Of a stretch of DNA of 64,000 nucleotides, positions 25,328-34,819 are shown in pieces. The notes beneath the pieces were generated by a model. The model did not search any database and was not told where the DNA came from. It was given only the letters and a program-made list of their open reading frames with translations. The DNA lies in NCBI RefSeq assembly GCF_022024055.1, contig NZ_CP091788.1, forward strand, positions 1,860,001-1,924,000, in the 5' to 3' direction. Source of the stretch: Prevotella sp. E2-28 (GTDB lineage Bacteria; Bacteroidota; Bacteroidia; Bacteroidales; Bacteroidaceae). The stretch's first letter is position 1, and each line of letters begins with the position of its first letter. A program made the position numbers and the translations under genes.

Positions 25328-27853
25328 TTATTGGGGTCTGTCTATTTTGAAAGAGAGCTCTTCTTTTTCTGGATGCTTGTCAACATGGATGATATCGCCC
25401 TCCGTGAGACTGTCTGCTAGTATCAGTTCACAGATGCCATCCTCAATATAGTTTTGGATAGCACGTTTCAAAGGACGTGCGCCAAACTGAATGTCATAGC
25501 CCTTATTAGCTACAAACTCTTTGGCTGCATCTGTAAGTTGCATTTGATACCCCATATCAGTGATACGCTTTACTAGTCCTTTCAGTTCTACATCAATGAT
25601 GCGCTTGATGGCGTCAAGGTCGAGCTGATCGAAGGTGATAATCTCATCCAGGCGGTTAAGAAACTCTGGAGAGAACTGCTTGGAAAGAGCTTTCTGAACA
25701 ATGCTGCGAGCATGCTCACGGTCTTTCTCGTTCATATTGATACCGAGTGTAGAAGCGGTGAAGCCAATACCATTTCCAAACTCCTTGAGCTGACGGGTAC
25801 CAGCGTTAGAGGTCATAATGATGACGGTATTACGGAAGTCCACAAAACGGCCATTGCCGTCAGTGAGACGACCTTCGTCGAGCACCTGGAGCAAGAGGTT
25901 GAATACGTTGCCATGAGCTTTCTCAATCTCGTCGAGCAGTACGATAGAGTAGGGCTTGCGGCGTACACGTTCGGTGAGCTGTCCACCTTCCTCGTAGCCT
26001 ACATAACCTGGAGGCGCTCCAATGAGTCGGCTAACATTGAATGACTCGGTGTATTCGCTCATGTCAACACGGATAAGGGCATCTGCCGAACCGAACATCT
26101 GTTCTGCGAGTTTCTTAGCCAAGTAGGTCTTTCCCACACCTGTGGGGCCTAGGAACATAAATGCACCTATTGGATGGTTGGGGGCTTTCAGTCCTACGCG
26201 ATTACGCTGGATGGCCTTCACCATCTTATCAATAGCATTGTCTTGTGCAATGACACTGGCCTTGAGGGTAGGTGCCATATTCTTCAGACGTACACCCTCA
26301 TTCTCTGCCATACGTTGCACGGGAATGCCAGTCATCATGGATACTACATCAGATACCTCAGCCTCAGTGACAATCTGGCGGTCTTCATTATTACCTGCCA
26401 TCCACTTAGACTGCACTTCAGCCAACTGCTTCTCTAATTGTGTCTGGTTATCACGATAGCTAGCTGCCAATTCGTAGTTCTGATTAGCTACGGCTTCGTG
26501 TTTCTTTGCCTTGACTACATCGAGTTGCTTTTCTATCTCGTCAATCTCTGGTGGAATCTGAGCGTTTCTGAGATGCACACGTGCACCTGTCTCATCCATC
26601 GCATCAATGGCCTTATCGGGCTGTGCACGGTCTGTGACATAGCGTTCTGTCAATGTGACACATGCACGGATGGCATCATCAGTAAACTCTACATGATGAT
26701 GTTGCTCATAGCGATCCTTGATATTATAAAGAATCTGAAGGGTTTGCTCGGATGTGGTAGGATCTACGAGTACCTTTTGGAAACGACGTTCCAAGGCTCC
26801 GTCTTTCTCAATACTATTGCGATATTCATCGAGTGTGGTAGCACCGATACACTGGATAGTGCCTCGTGCCAATGCAGGTTTCATGATATTGGCTGCATCC
26901 ATACTGCCAGGTGTAGAACCTGCTCCGATGATGGTGTGAATCTCATCAATGAAGACGATGATATTAGGATCTTGTTCTATCTCTTTCAATAGGGCACGAA
27001 TACGCTCCTCAAACTGTCCGCGATACTTAGTGCCGGCAACAATACCTGTCATGTCCAGACTTACAATCTTCTTGTTGAAGAACATAGGTGAGCACTTGCG
27101 CAGAGCTATCATCTGAGCCATACCCTCAACGATGGCACTCTTACCAACACCAGGTTCGCCTATCAGAATTGGATTGTTCTTCTTGCGACGTCCCAGTATC
27201 TCCATCACACGCTGGATTTCCTGCTCACGGCCTACACATGGGTCCAGTTTGCCGTCAAGAGCAGCCTTAGTAAGGTCTGTAGAGAAATTATCTAAGACAG
27301 GAGTCTTTGACTTCTCTTTAGGATTCTCCGTTGTGGTTCCTGTGGTGTGCTGGTTCTTTGGCAGTTCTGTATCTTCCTCTTCGTCCTCTGGCAGTTGCAA
27401 TGCATCATTGGTTTGAGGTGCCTTGAACATATTCAAGATGTTGTCGTATGTCATGTTATGTTCTTCCAATATTTGCTTAGCGCCATTATTACCACGATCG
27501 TGGAGTATGGCCAACAGTAAATGCTGCTGGTCAACATGCTGCTCATGCTGGCGTCTTGCTTCTAATACAGAAAGCTTCAGAATATTAGATGCCTGTTCAT
27601 TAAGCAATATTTCCTGACTATTCAGAGGATGAATGATTCCTTCACTCTCCTGAACCTGCATCTCCAAAGAGAATTTGATATCTTCCTTTTTAATATTAAG
27701 CCGACTGAACACATCGCAGACGAGACCGTCCTTCATACGCATCATACCTAAAAGGAGATGCTCAGGACTTACGCTGCTGCACGACAAGCGTACGGCCTCT
27801 TCGCGTGAATAGGCCAGTATTTCAGAGACTTTTTGTGAAAACTGACTTGTCAT
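25328..27853 (-). CDS. clpC: ATP-dependent Clp protease ATP-binding subunit ClpC
   Basis: 841 residues. In order: Clp N-domain double repeat (residues 1-150), a Gln/Glu-rich linker, AAA+ module 1 with Walker A GEPGVGKS near 232 and Walker B VFIDEIHT, a UVR-like middle segment ([18 protein letters not shown], near 440-460), AAA+ module 2 with Walker A GPTGVGKT near 569 and VLLDEIEKA, then the C-terminal D2-small domain. The UVR-like segment separates ClpC from ClpA and ClpB. It should unfold proteins and pass them to ClpP in the cytoplasm. Its ATG overlaps the stop of the helicase (ATGA). Fourth to fifth member of an operon that also encodes Lon. Confidence 0.95.
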   Translation of the reverse strand: MTSQFSQKVSEILAYSREEAVRLSCSSVSPEHLLLGMMRMKDGLVCDVFSRLNIKKEDIKFSLEMQVQESEGIIHPLNSQEILLNEQASNILKLSVLEARRQHEQHVDQQHLLLAILHDRGNNGAKQILEEHNMTYDNILNMFKAPQTNDALQLPEDEEEDTELPKNQHTTGTTTENPKEKSKTPVLDNFSTDLTKAALDGKLDPCVGREQEIQRVMEILGRRKKNNPILIGEPGVGKSAIVEGMAQMIALRKCSPMFFNKKIVSLDMTGIVAGTKYRGQFEERIRALLKEIEQDPNIIVFIDEIHTIIGAGSTPGSMDAANIMKPALARGTIQCIGATTLDEYRNSIEKDGALERRFQKVLVDPTTSEQTLQILYNIKDRYEQHHHVEFTDDAIRACVTLTERYVTDRAQPDKAIDAMDETGARVHLRNAQIPPEIDEIEKQLDVVKAKKHEAVANQNYELAASYRDNQTQLEKQLAEVQSKWMAGNNEDRQIVTEAEVSDVVSMMTGIPVQRMAENEGVRLKNMAPTLKASVIAQDNAIDKMVKAIQRNRVGLKAPNHPIGAFMFLGPTGVGKTYLAKKLAEQMFGSADALIRVDMSEYTESFNVSRLIGAPPGYVGYEEGGQLTERVRRKPYSIVLLDEIEKAHGNVFNLLLQVLDEGRLTDGNGRFVDFRNTVIIMTSNAGTRQLKEFGNGIGFTASTLGINMNEKDREHARSIVQKALSKQFSPEFLNRLDEIITFDQLDLDAIKRIIDVELKGLVKRITDMGYQMQLTDAAKEFVANKGYDIQFGARPLKRAIQNYIEDGICELILADSLTEGDIIHVDKHPEKEELSFKIDRPQ

Positions 27854-29112
27854 TCTTTTCCTTTCTTTTGTTTCTTTCTCGAATGTGTTCCTGCAAAAGA
27901 TGTGCCAGAACGTTTCTTATAGCGTTTCTTCGAACGACCACGCTCAGGTTTCTTCAGGGCTTCATAGTCGGGACCTTCACCAAGTTTCTCTGGTAAAGAC
28001 AACTTTTCTATAGATTTCTGAAGGAAATGCTCAATTTCCTTAAAACGATAGACATCGGAATCGCTGACAAAAGTAATGGCTTCTCCATCGCGCTCGGCAC
28101 GAGCTGTACGACCAATACGATGTACGTAATCCTCGCTGTCATGGGGCACATCATAATTGATAACCATACCAATGTCGTCAATATCAATTCCGCGAGCCAC
28201 AATATCTGTGGCCACCAATACATCTACCTGACCAGCCTTAAAGCGATACATCACATCATCGCGTTCCTGCTGGGTAAGGTCTGAGTGCATTGGCGCACAA
28301 TTGATTTTCATCTTTAGCAAGGTGCGGTTGATGTCTTTTACCTTATCTTTCTTTCCACAGAAAATGATAACACGCTTTAAGTTTCCTTCTTTGAAAATGT
28401 GCTCTATGATGCCAACCTTCTGAGGTTCATAACATACATAGGCCATTTGGTGTATCTTCTCTGCCGGACGGCTAACCTTTAACTTAATTTCTACAGGGTT
28501 TGTCAGGAGTGACATGGCCAGTTCACGAATCTTTCCTGGCATCGTTGCAGAGAACATTACTTTCTGACAAGTGGGAGGAAGCAGTTTATTGATTTGCAGA
28601 ATATCCTCCATAAAACCCATATCAAGCATACGGTCTGCTTCATCTAACACAAAGAAAGAGGTACGCGACAAATCCAGATTGCCCACTTTCAAATGACTAA
28701 GCAAACGGCCTGGCGTAGCAATAACCACTGGGGCGCCACCTCTTAGACTCTTAATCTCCTGATCAAAGCGTGAACCGTCATTGCCACCATAGACAGCAAT
28801 GCTGCTGACATCATTCAGATAATACGAAAAACCCTCCATAGCTTGGTCTATCTGTTGGGCTAATTCACGTGTGGGCGACATTACCACACAGTTGATAGCA
28901 TCCTCTGGATAACCACCATCGTCTAGCATAGAAAGGATGGGCAAAAGGTAAGCAGCTGTCTTTCCTGTGCCCGTTTGTGCTACACCCAGAACATCGTGGC
29001 CGTCAAGAATTTCAGGAATACAACGTTCCTGAATAGGGGTCATTTCCTCGAAATGCATATCATATAGTGCATCAAGGATATTGTCGTTTAAGTATGTCTC
29101 TTCAAATGTCAT
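27850..29112 (-). CDS. DEAD-box RNA helicase
   Basis: 420 residues from ATG 29112 (MTFEETYLND); the TTG two codons earlier overlaps the previous stop. Motifs in order: Q motif (MTPIQERCIPEIL), Walker A AQTGTGKT, motif Ib TPGR, motif II DEAD, motif III SAT, motif V ATDIVARGIDI, motif VI HRIGRTAR. The C-terminus is Lys/Arg-rich (RGRSKKRYKKRSG) and would bind RNA. This matches the RhlE/SrmB-like helicases that remodel ribosomal or structured RNA. It starts 3 bases after the LptF/G-like gene and its stop overlaps clpC. Confidence 0.93.
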   Translation of the reverse strand: MTFEETYLNDNILDALYDMHFEEMTPIQERCIPEILDGHDVLGVAQTGTGKTAAYLLPILSMLDDGGYPEDAINCVVMSPTRELAQQIDQAMEGFSYYLNDVSSIAVYGGNDGSRFDQEIKSLRGGAPVVIATPGRLLSHLKVGNLDLSRTSFFVLDEADRMLDMGFMEDILQINKLLPPTCQKVMFSATMPGKIRELAMSLLTNPVEIKLKVSRPAEKIHQMAYVCYEPQKVGIIEHIFKEGNLKRVIIFCGKKDKVKDINRTLLKMKINCAPMHSDLTQQERDDVMYRFKAGQVDVLVATDIVARGIDIDDIGMVINYDVPHDSEDYVHRIGRTARAERDGEAITFVSDSDVYRFKEIEHFLQKSIEKLSLPEKLGEGPDYEALKKPERGRSKKRYKKRSGTSFAGTHSRKKQKKGKE

Positions 29113-29114
29113 AA

Positions 29115-30224
29115 TCAATCAGGAGCCTGTCTGTAACAGAAATAGGCAATGAAAACGTAAATAATATTAGGTATCCACGCAGCCAATATAGCGGGTAGTC
29201 CAGCATTGATGGCAAAGGTGGCGCTGACTGTTTGCAAAAGGATGTATGAGAACGACAAGGCGAGACCTATACCCAAAGAAAGTCCCATGCCTCCCTTCCT
29301 CTTTCTTGCAGAGAGTGATGCACCAATGATGGTCAGAATGAATGATGCAAACGAGGTTGCTATGCGTTTATGATACTCAACCTCATATTGAATAACATTC
29401 TGAGAGCCGCGCTCCTGCTGCTTGGAGATGTATCGTAACAGTTCCGGTGAGGTGAATGTCTCCTGTTGGCCTTTGCTGAATACAAGGTCCATAGGTTCCA
29501 TTAAAATCATCGTATCAAGCTCAGTACCAGTCTCTATGTGCTCACGCAGTCCTTTTAGTGTGCGTATCTTGTAATTGATAGCTTTCCAGTGGTATCTTGA
29601 ATCAGAAATAGTATCGTACTGGATGACGTTTGCAGTCATGTGACTAACTAACTTCTTATCCTCAAATTGGTCGAGAGAGAAGCCGTATCCACGACGTGTT
29701 GTGTTGTCGTATTGCTGCAGATAGGCGATGACGTTAGGGGCTACTTGTAACTGTACGTTACTGGCTGACGTTACGCGCTTCTTGTTTTTGTATTGCGTCT
29801 CAAAGTTTAAACGTACTACATTTCCATGAGGAATAACATAAGCTCCCAGATAGAAATTCAAGGCTGCAATAATTGCTGCCGAAAACATATATGGACGGAG
29901 TAAACGCTTGAAACTGACACCTGCCGAGAGCATGGCTATAATCTCCGAATTACCTGCGAGTTTCGAGGTGAAGAAGATGACAGCAATGAATACGAATAGG
30001 GGAGAAAACAGATTGGCAAAGTAGGGCACGAAGTTAGCATAGTAGTCAAAGATGATAGCACTCCAAGGAGCATGATAAGTGGAAAACTTATTCAAGTTCT
30101 CATTGAAGTCAAAAACGATACTTATGCTGATTATCAGTATGATAGAGTATATGTAAGTTCCTATAAACTTACTGATAATATAACGGTCAAGCCGTGGGAT
30201 GAGTCGTGCCAATAATTGCTTCAT
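29115..30224 (-). CDS. LptF/LptG-family lipopolysaccharide export permease
   Basis: 369 residues. Membrane helices lie at about 17-40, 60-90 and 105-125, followed by a periplasmic beta-jellyroll domain (about 130-265) and three more helices at the C-terminus (from ATSFASFILTIIGASLSARKRKG). This is the YjgP/YjgQ layout of LptF and LptG, which with the ATPase LptB extract LPS from the inner membrane. The N-terminal LDRYIISKFIGTYIYSI and the SLSARKRKGGMGLSLGIGLAL segment are characteristic. Which of the two subunits it represents cannot be decided here. Start overlaps the tgt stop (ATGA). Confidence 0.92.
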   Translation of the reverse strand: MKQLLARLIPRLDRYIISKFIGTYIYSIILIISISIVFDFNENLNKFSTYHAPWSAIIFDYYANFVPYFANLFSPLFVFIAVIFFTSKLAGNSEIIAMLSAGVSFKRLLRPYMFSAAIIAALNFYLGAYVIPHGNVVRLNFETQYKNKKRVTSASNVQLQVAPNVIAYLQQYDNTTRRGYGFSLDQFEDKKLVSHMTANVIQYDTISDSRYHWKAINYKIRTLKGLREHIETGTELDTMILMEPMDLVFSKGQQETFTSPELLRYISKQQERGSQNVIQYEVEYHKRIATSFASFILTIIGASLSARKRKGGMGLSLGIGLALSFSYILLQTVSATFAINAGLPAILAAWIPNIIYVFIAYFCYRQAPD

Positions 30225-31363
30225 ATTCTACGACCTAAATCATTAATGACTGAACGCTTCCACTGAGTAAAGTCTCCTTGCTCAATATGCTGACGAGCAT
30301 CAGTGACAAGGCGCAGATAGAATGCCAGATTGTGAATACTTGCGATTTGCAAGGCTAACAATTCCTGAGCTTTAAATAGATGATGGAGGTAAGCCTTAGT
30401 ATGCAGCCTATCAATATCACACCCATCAGGATCGATAGGAGAGAAATCATTCTCCCATTTCTTGTTGCGTAGGTTCATTGTGCCCTGATAAGTGAAGAGC
30501 ATGGCGTTACGTCCATTACGAGTAGGCATGACACAGTCAAACATGTCAACACCGCGCTCAATACCCTCCAAGATATTCTGTGGTGTGCCTACGCCCATCA
30601 GATAGCGGGGACGATCCTTAGGAAGGATATCGTTAACCACTTCTATCATTTCATACATTACTTCCGTAGGCTCGCCAACTGCTAACCCGCCAATGGAAGC
30701 TCCACCACCGTCATTAAGCATTCCCAAACGGTCTACTACATGTTTTGCAGCATCTTGTCGTAAGTCCTTGTATTTGCATCCTTGAACAATAGGAAATAAC
30801 GTCTGCTTATGACCATAAAGCGGATCAGTTTCATTGAAACGCTTGATGCATCGATCGAGCCAGCGCTGAGTGAGACGCAAGCTGTTCTTGGCATACTGAT
30901 AATCGCTCTCACCAGGAGGGCATTCGTCGAAAGCCATCATGATATCTGCACCAATGATACGCTGGGTATCCATTACATTCTCAGGTGTGAAGATATGCTT
31001 AGAACCGTCAATATGAGAACGGAACTCACATCCTTCTTCACGCAGTTTGCGGATTCCTGTTAATGAGAAGACCTGAAAGCCACCAGAGTCAGTAAGTATA
31101 GGACGGTCCCATGTGTTGAATTTGTGTAATCCGCCAGCCTTACGAAGGGTGTCAAGTCCTGGACGAAGATACAGATGATAAGTGTTGCCAAGAATAATCT
31201 GAGCCTTCACCTGTTCGCGAAGTTCAGAGAAATGAACACCTTTTACACTGCCACATGTACCTACGGGCATAAAGATAGGTGTCTTAATCTGTCCATGGTC
31301 CGTAGTTATAATACCTGCACGGGCACTACTGTATGGGTCGGTATGTTGTAGTTCAAACTTCAT
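30221..31363 (-). CDS. tgt: Queuine tRNA-ribosyltransferase (Tgt)
   Basis: 380 residues. It exchanges guanine 34 for preQ1 in tRNAs with GUN anticodons. Key segments: LGNTYHLYLRPG, LTDSGGFQVFSL (catalytic Asp), MAFDECPPG, the substrate pocket GGLAVGEP and the nucleophile region DMFDCVMPTRNGRNA. The region that normally carries the CxCxxC zinc site instead reads DPDGCDIDRLHTKAYLHHL with one Cys, then IHNLAFYLRLV with the His. Loss of these Cys is, as I recall, usual in Bacteroidota. The ATG overlaps the lon stop (ATGA). QueF, an earlier step of the pathway, is encoded at 57950-58423. Confidence 0.95.
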   Translation of the reverse strand: MKFELQHTDPYSSARAGIITTDHGQIKTPIFMPVGTCGSVKGVHFSELREQVKAQIILGNTYHLYLRPGLDTLRKAGGLHKFNTWDRPILTDSGGFQVFSLTGIRKLREEGCEFRSHIDGSKHIFTPENVMDTQRIIGADIMMAFDECPPGESDYQYAKNSLRLTQRWLDRCIKRFNETDPLYGHKQTLFPIVQGCKYKDLRQDAAKHVVDRLGMLNDGGGASIGGLAVGEPTEVMYEMIEVVNDILPKDRPRYLMGVGTPQNILEGIERGVDMFDCVMPTRNGRNAMLFTYQGTMNLRNKKWENDFSPIDPDGCDIDRLHTKAYLHHLFKAQELLALQIASIHNLAFYLRLVTDARQHIEQGDFTQWKRSVINDLGRRI

Positions 31364-33819
31364 TTTTTCTTGTCCTTATCATCTTCTACCTCAAAAATAA
31401 GTGGGTTCTCCACTGTCTCGTCAGTGAGGGCAAAATTCCATACATCCTGCACATTCTCTACATAGTGGAACTGTACGCCTTTCAGATATATCTCAGGAAT
31501 CTCTAGAATATCTTTCTCGTTCTCCTGACACATAACGATATCCGTTATTCCCGCACGCTTAGCTGCAAGGATTTTCTCCTTGATACCGCCTACGGGGAGC
31601 ACCTTTCCGCGAAGCGTAATCTCGCCTGTCATCGCAGTATTCTTACGTACTTTACGCTGTGTCAGAGCTGATGCGATAGATGTGGCGATAGTGATACCTG
31701 CAGAAGGACCATCCTTCGGCGTTGCGCCTTCTGGTACATGAATATGAATGTTCCAGTTGTCGAAGATGCGATAGTCTATACCCAGTGTGTTTGCATGAGC
31801 TTTAACATATTCCAATGCAAGTACAGCAGACTCTTTCATGACATCACCCAAGTTACCTGTAAGGGTCAGTTTTGAACCCTTTCCTTTTGACAGTGATGTT
31901 TCAATGAAGAGTATCTCTCCTCCAACACTGGTCCATGCCAAACCTGTTACGACACCAGCATAACTATTGCCCTGATAGATATCACGATAGAAAGGTGGCT
32001 TACCAAGTAGGTCTTCCAAAGACTCTGGAGTAATTTTCCAATCTTCTATATATCCATCTTTCAAACGTTTATAGGCCAACTTACGCATTGCTTTGTTTAC
32101 CTGCTTTTCCAGTTGGCGTACACCGCTTTCTCGTGTATACTGTTCAATGATCTTTTCGATAGTAGCTTTGCTGAACTTAGGCTTATCCGTCAGAGTCTTC
32201 AGGCCTGTATTCTCCAGTTCACGAGGAATCAGGTGACGCTTGGCTATCTCTATCTTCTCTTCAGTAATGTAACCACTAACCTCAATGATCTCCATACGAT
32301 CAAGTAGAGGACGGGGGATGGTGCTCAGATTATTGGCAGTAGCTATGAAGAGAACCTTCGACAAGTCGTAATCTACGTCAAGGTAATTATCGTGAAAAGC
32401 TGTGTTCTGCTCAGGATCGAGAACCTCAAGTAGGGCAGAGGCAGGATCGCCATTTACAGTATTCTGAGTTACTTTATCAATCTCATCAAGAATAAATACA
32501 GGATTGCTAGAGCCAGCCTTCTGAATGCTCTTGATAATACGTCCAGGCATAGCACCGATATATGTGCGACGATGACCGCGAATCTCAGCTTCATCATGGA
32601 GTCCGCCTAAAGACACACGCACATACTTACGTTTCATGGCCTCAGCAATAGATTTGCCCAGTGAGGTCTTACCAACTCCTGGAGGCCCATACAGACAAAG
32701 AATCGGGCTCTTGAGGTCTCCACGCAGTGAGAGAACAGCCATATATTCAAGAATACGCTCTTTGACCTTTTCCATGCCATAGTGATCATGATCAAGGATG
32801 CGCTGAGCACGCTGCAGGTTCAAGTCGTCCTTTGTATATTCATTCCAAGGCAGGGACACAAATGTCTGAAGATAGTTCAATTGCACATTGAAATCCGGAC
32901 TTTGTGGCTGGAGATTATCCAACTTGTCTAATTCCTTATGGAAAGTACGGTCAATTTCATCAGACCACTTCTTGTTTCTGGCCTTTCTCAGTAGTTCAGA
33001 CTTCTCTGGTGACTGTTCGTTGCCCATCTCTGCCTGCAAATTCTTGATTTGCTGTTGCAGGAAGTAGTTCTTTTGCTGTTCGTCAATGTCCTCACGGGTT
33101 TTATTGCGAATGTCTGTCTTCAGCTTCTGGAGATTGATTTCTCTGTTTAAAGCCTTCATGGCTCCAAAGAGACGTTCTTTCACTGTTTCAACGCTTAGCA
33201 ACTTGATCTTCTCCTGAATCGTAAATGGCATATTGGCGCAGATGAAGCTAAGCATCATCTCGTCATTATGGATATTACGAATAGCAAATGTAGCCTCATC
33301 AGACATCTCATCGACCATCGAGATATATTGTTCAGCCATCTTACGGAGGTCATCCACAGCCGTTTTCCATTCTTTGTCGTGCTTATCAGGATGCATATCC
33401 GGCATTGGTGTAATTAATCCCTGAAGATAGGGCATCTGCCGCGTAAGTTTATCCAAGCGAAAACGGCCAAGAGCCTGCACAATTACTGTTGTAGAACCGC
33501 CAGGTAAAGTAAATTGCTTTACTACTTTAGCAGACACACCAAAATCATACAAATCACCATCGACAGGCATCTCAACATCTGGGTCGCGCTGACATACAAC
33601 ACCTATTAGGCCGCCAGTTTTCTCTGCCTGACGCACCAACTTCATACTAGACTCACGTCCAAGAAGGATAGGCCAGACAACACCAGGAAACAAAACGATA
33701 TTTCTAACAGGAAGTATAGGTAATTCTGAAGGCATCTCTGCGTTTATCAGGTCTTTAAAATCACCCTCTATATCAGCAATCATTGAAATAGACTTATTGC
33801 TATACTGATTATCATTCAT
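31360..33819 (-). CDS. lon: ATP-dependent protease Lon
   Basis: 819 residues from ATG 33819 ([10 protein letters not shown]); the in-frame ATG at 33837 is possible but lies only about 5 bases from the expected transcription start, and the TTG at 33849 lies inside the promoter. In order: LON N-terminal substrate domain ([20 protein letters not shown]), coiled-coil region ([17 protein letters not shown]), AAA+ Walker A GPPGVGKT near 380, Walker [12 protein letters not shown], and the C-terminal protease with catalytic Ser in [10 protein letters not shown] near 705 and catalytic Lys in [13 protein letters not shown] near 746. Cytoplasmic quality-control protease. First gene of a six-gene operon with ATGA overlaps. 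Confidence 0.97.
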   Translation of the reverse strand: MNDNQYSNKSISMIADIEGDFKDLINAEMPSELPILPVRNIVLFPGVVWPILLGRESSMKLVRQAEKTGGLIGVVCQRDPDVEMPVDGDLYDFGVSAKVVKQFTLPGGSTTVIVQALGRFRLDKLTRQMPYLQGLITPMPDMHPDKHDKEWKTAVDDLRKMAEQYISMVDEMSDEATFAIRNIHNDEMMLSFICANMPFTIQEKIKLLSVETVKERLFGAMKALNREINLQKLKTDIRNKTREDIDEQQKNYFLQQQIKNLQAEMGNEQSPEKSELLRKARNKKWSDEIDRTFHKELDKLDNLQPQSPDFNVQLNYLQTFVSLPWNEYTKDDLNLQRAQRILDHDHYGMEKVKERILEYMAVLSLRGDLKSPILCLYGPPGVGKTSLGKSIAEAMKRKYVRVSLGGLHDEAEIRGHRRTYIGAMPGRIIKSIQKAGSSNPVFILDEIDKVTQNTVNGDPASALLEVLDPEQNTAFHDNYLDVDYDLSKVLFIATANNLSTIPRPLLDRMEIIEVSGYITEEKIEIAKRHLIPRELENTGLKTLTDKPKFSKATIEKIIEQYTRESGVRQLEKQVNKAMRKLAYKRLKDGYIEDWKITPESLEDLLGKPPFYRDIYQGNSYAGVVTGLAWTSVGGEILFIETSLSKGKGSKLTLTGNLGDVMKESAVLALEYVKAHANTLGIDYRIFDNWNIHIHVPEGATPKDGPSAGITIATSIASALTQRKVRKNTAMTGEITLRGKVLPVGGIKEKILAAKRAGITDIVMCQENEKDILEIPEIYLKGVQFHYVENVQDVWNFALTDETVENPLIFEVEDDKDKKK

Positions 33820-33846
33820 CTTTATTTTATACTGCATAATTCGGTG

Positions 33847-33854
33847 CAAAGGTA
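33847..33854 (-). promoter_or_regulatory. -7 box of the lon operon
   Basis: TACCTTTG on the minus strand, 28 bases before ATG 33819. Divergent from the trmN6 promoter about 55 bases away. Confidence 0.6.
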
Positions 33855-33907
33855 CAAATTTTTATTGATATTTGAGAAAGGATACCTTATAATTAACAAA
33901 AAATGTA

Positions 33908-33915
33908 TATCTTTG
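33908..33915 (+). promoter_or_regulatory. -7 box of trmN6
   Basis: TATCTTTG on the plus strand ends 9 bases before ATG 33925, so the transcript would have only about 4-5 leader bases. Confidence 0.55.
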
Positions 33916-33924
33916 TACCCAAAT

Positions 33925-34620
33925 ATGGCAAATAGTTACTTTAGCTTTAAGCAATTCTCTATTTCACAAGATAAATGTGCAATGAAAGTGGGTACCGATG
34001 GTACGCTTTTAGGCGCATGGGCTCAAGGAGGAAAAAACATACTGGACATAGGTACGGGAACGGGGTTGATAGCCCTTATGATGGCCCAGCGTTTCCCTGA
34101 TGCTCATGTTACAGGAATCGACATAGATCCCTCTGCCGTAGAACAGGCTTCTGAGAATGTGCAGAATTCACCTTTTGCCAATAGAATCACCATTTTAGAG
34201 GCAGATGTTTGCCAGCATCAAGGTCAATATGACTGCATTGTCTCTAACCCGCCTTTCTTTGAGCAGTCTCTCGTCTGTCCAGACTCACAACGCTCTTTGG
34301 CTCGTCACGACACCAGTCTGTCATACACGAGCTTGTTTAAGGCCGTCAAATCTTTATTGACGGAACAAGGCATATTCTCCCTTGTTGTGCCCATTGATTA
34401 TAGAAATAGAATCTTCGAGGAGGCCGCTCTCAATGGTTTTTTCATGCATAGAGAATGGTCTGTTCAGACCACTCCACGCAAAAGTCCCAAGCGTCTTCTT
34501 CTTACTTTTGCTCTTCATAGTACTGAGTCTATAGACACTGGAGTAGGTCTGTTAGAAGACGCTCCTGGTCTACGCTCATCATGGTACTCTAAGTTAACAT
34601 CTCCCTTCTACCTCCATTAA
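33925..34620 (+). CDS. tRNA1(Val) (adenine-37-N6)-methyltransferase, YfiC/TrmN6-like
   Basis: 231 residues from ATG 33925 (MANSYFSFKQFSISQDKCAM); the open frame upstream crosses the promoter and is not used. SAM-binding motif I is ILDIGTGTGLIALMMAQ near residue 40, motif II is GIDIDPSAVEQA, and the N6-adenine signature is CIVSNPPFF near 105. The N-terminal FSFKQFSI...CAMKVGTDG is the YfiC/TrmN6 type, which methylates adenine 37 of tRNA-Val(1). Its stop directly abuts the stop of the convergent His-rich gene with no spacer. Confidence 0.88.
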   Translation: MANSYFSFKQFSISQDKCAMKVGTDGTLLGAWAQGGKNILDIGTGTGLIALMMAQRFPDAHVTGIDIDPSAVEQASENVQNSPFANRITILEADVCQHQGQYDCIVSNPPFFEQSLVCPDSQRSLARHDTSLSYTSLFKAVKSLLTEQGIFSLVVPIDYRNRIFEEAALNGFFMHREWSVQTTPRKSPKRLLLTFALHSTESIDTGVGLLEDAPGLRSSWYSKLTSPFYLH

Positions 34621-34815
34621 TCAGAGGCGGTTCACCACAACAGCTGCAACAACCATAATGGCTGCAATGATGCAGAGTATTCTAAATAGCCATTTCGTAA
34701 AGAGTTTCTTTCTACGAATAGACATCAAAGATTCTCTTTTGAAACGTGTTGCATCATCTTCCTTATGATGATGGTGGTGATGATGGTGATGTTGATGATT
34801 GTTATTTTCTGACAT
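34621..34815 (-). CDS. His-tract small membrane protein
   Basis: 64 residues. Residues 6-17 hold a nearly continuous His run (NNHQHHHHHHHHHK). A basic segment (FKRESLMSIRRKKLFTKW) precedes one C-terminal membrane helix (LFRILCIIAAIMVVAAVVV). Its ATG lies 4 bases after the GH106 stop, so it may be co-transcribed with the pectin genes. The His run could bind metal ions on the cytoplasmic face, or may be a slippage product of CAY codons. Function unknown. Confidence 0.65.
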   Translation of the reverse strand: MSENNNHQHHHHHHHHHKEDDATRFKRESLMSIRRKKLFTKWLFRILCIIAAIMVVAAVVVNRL

Positions 34816-34819
34816 TTAG

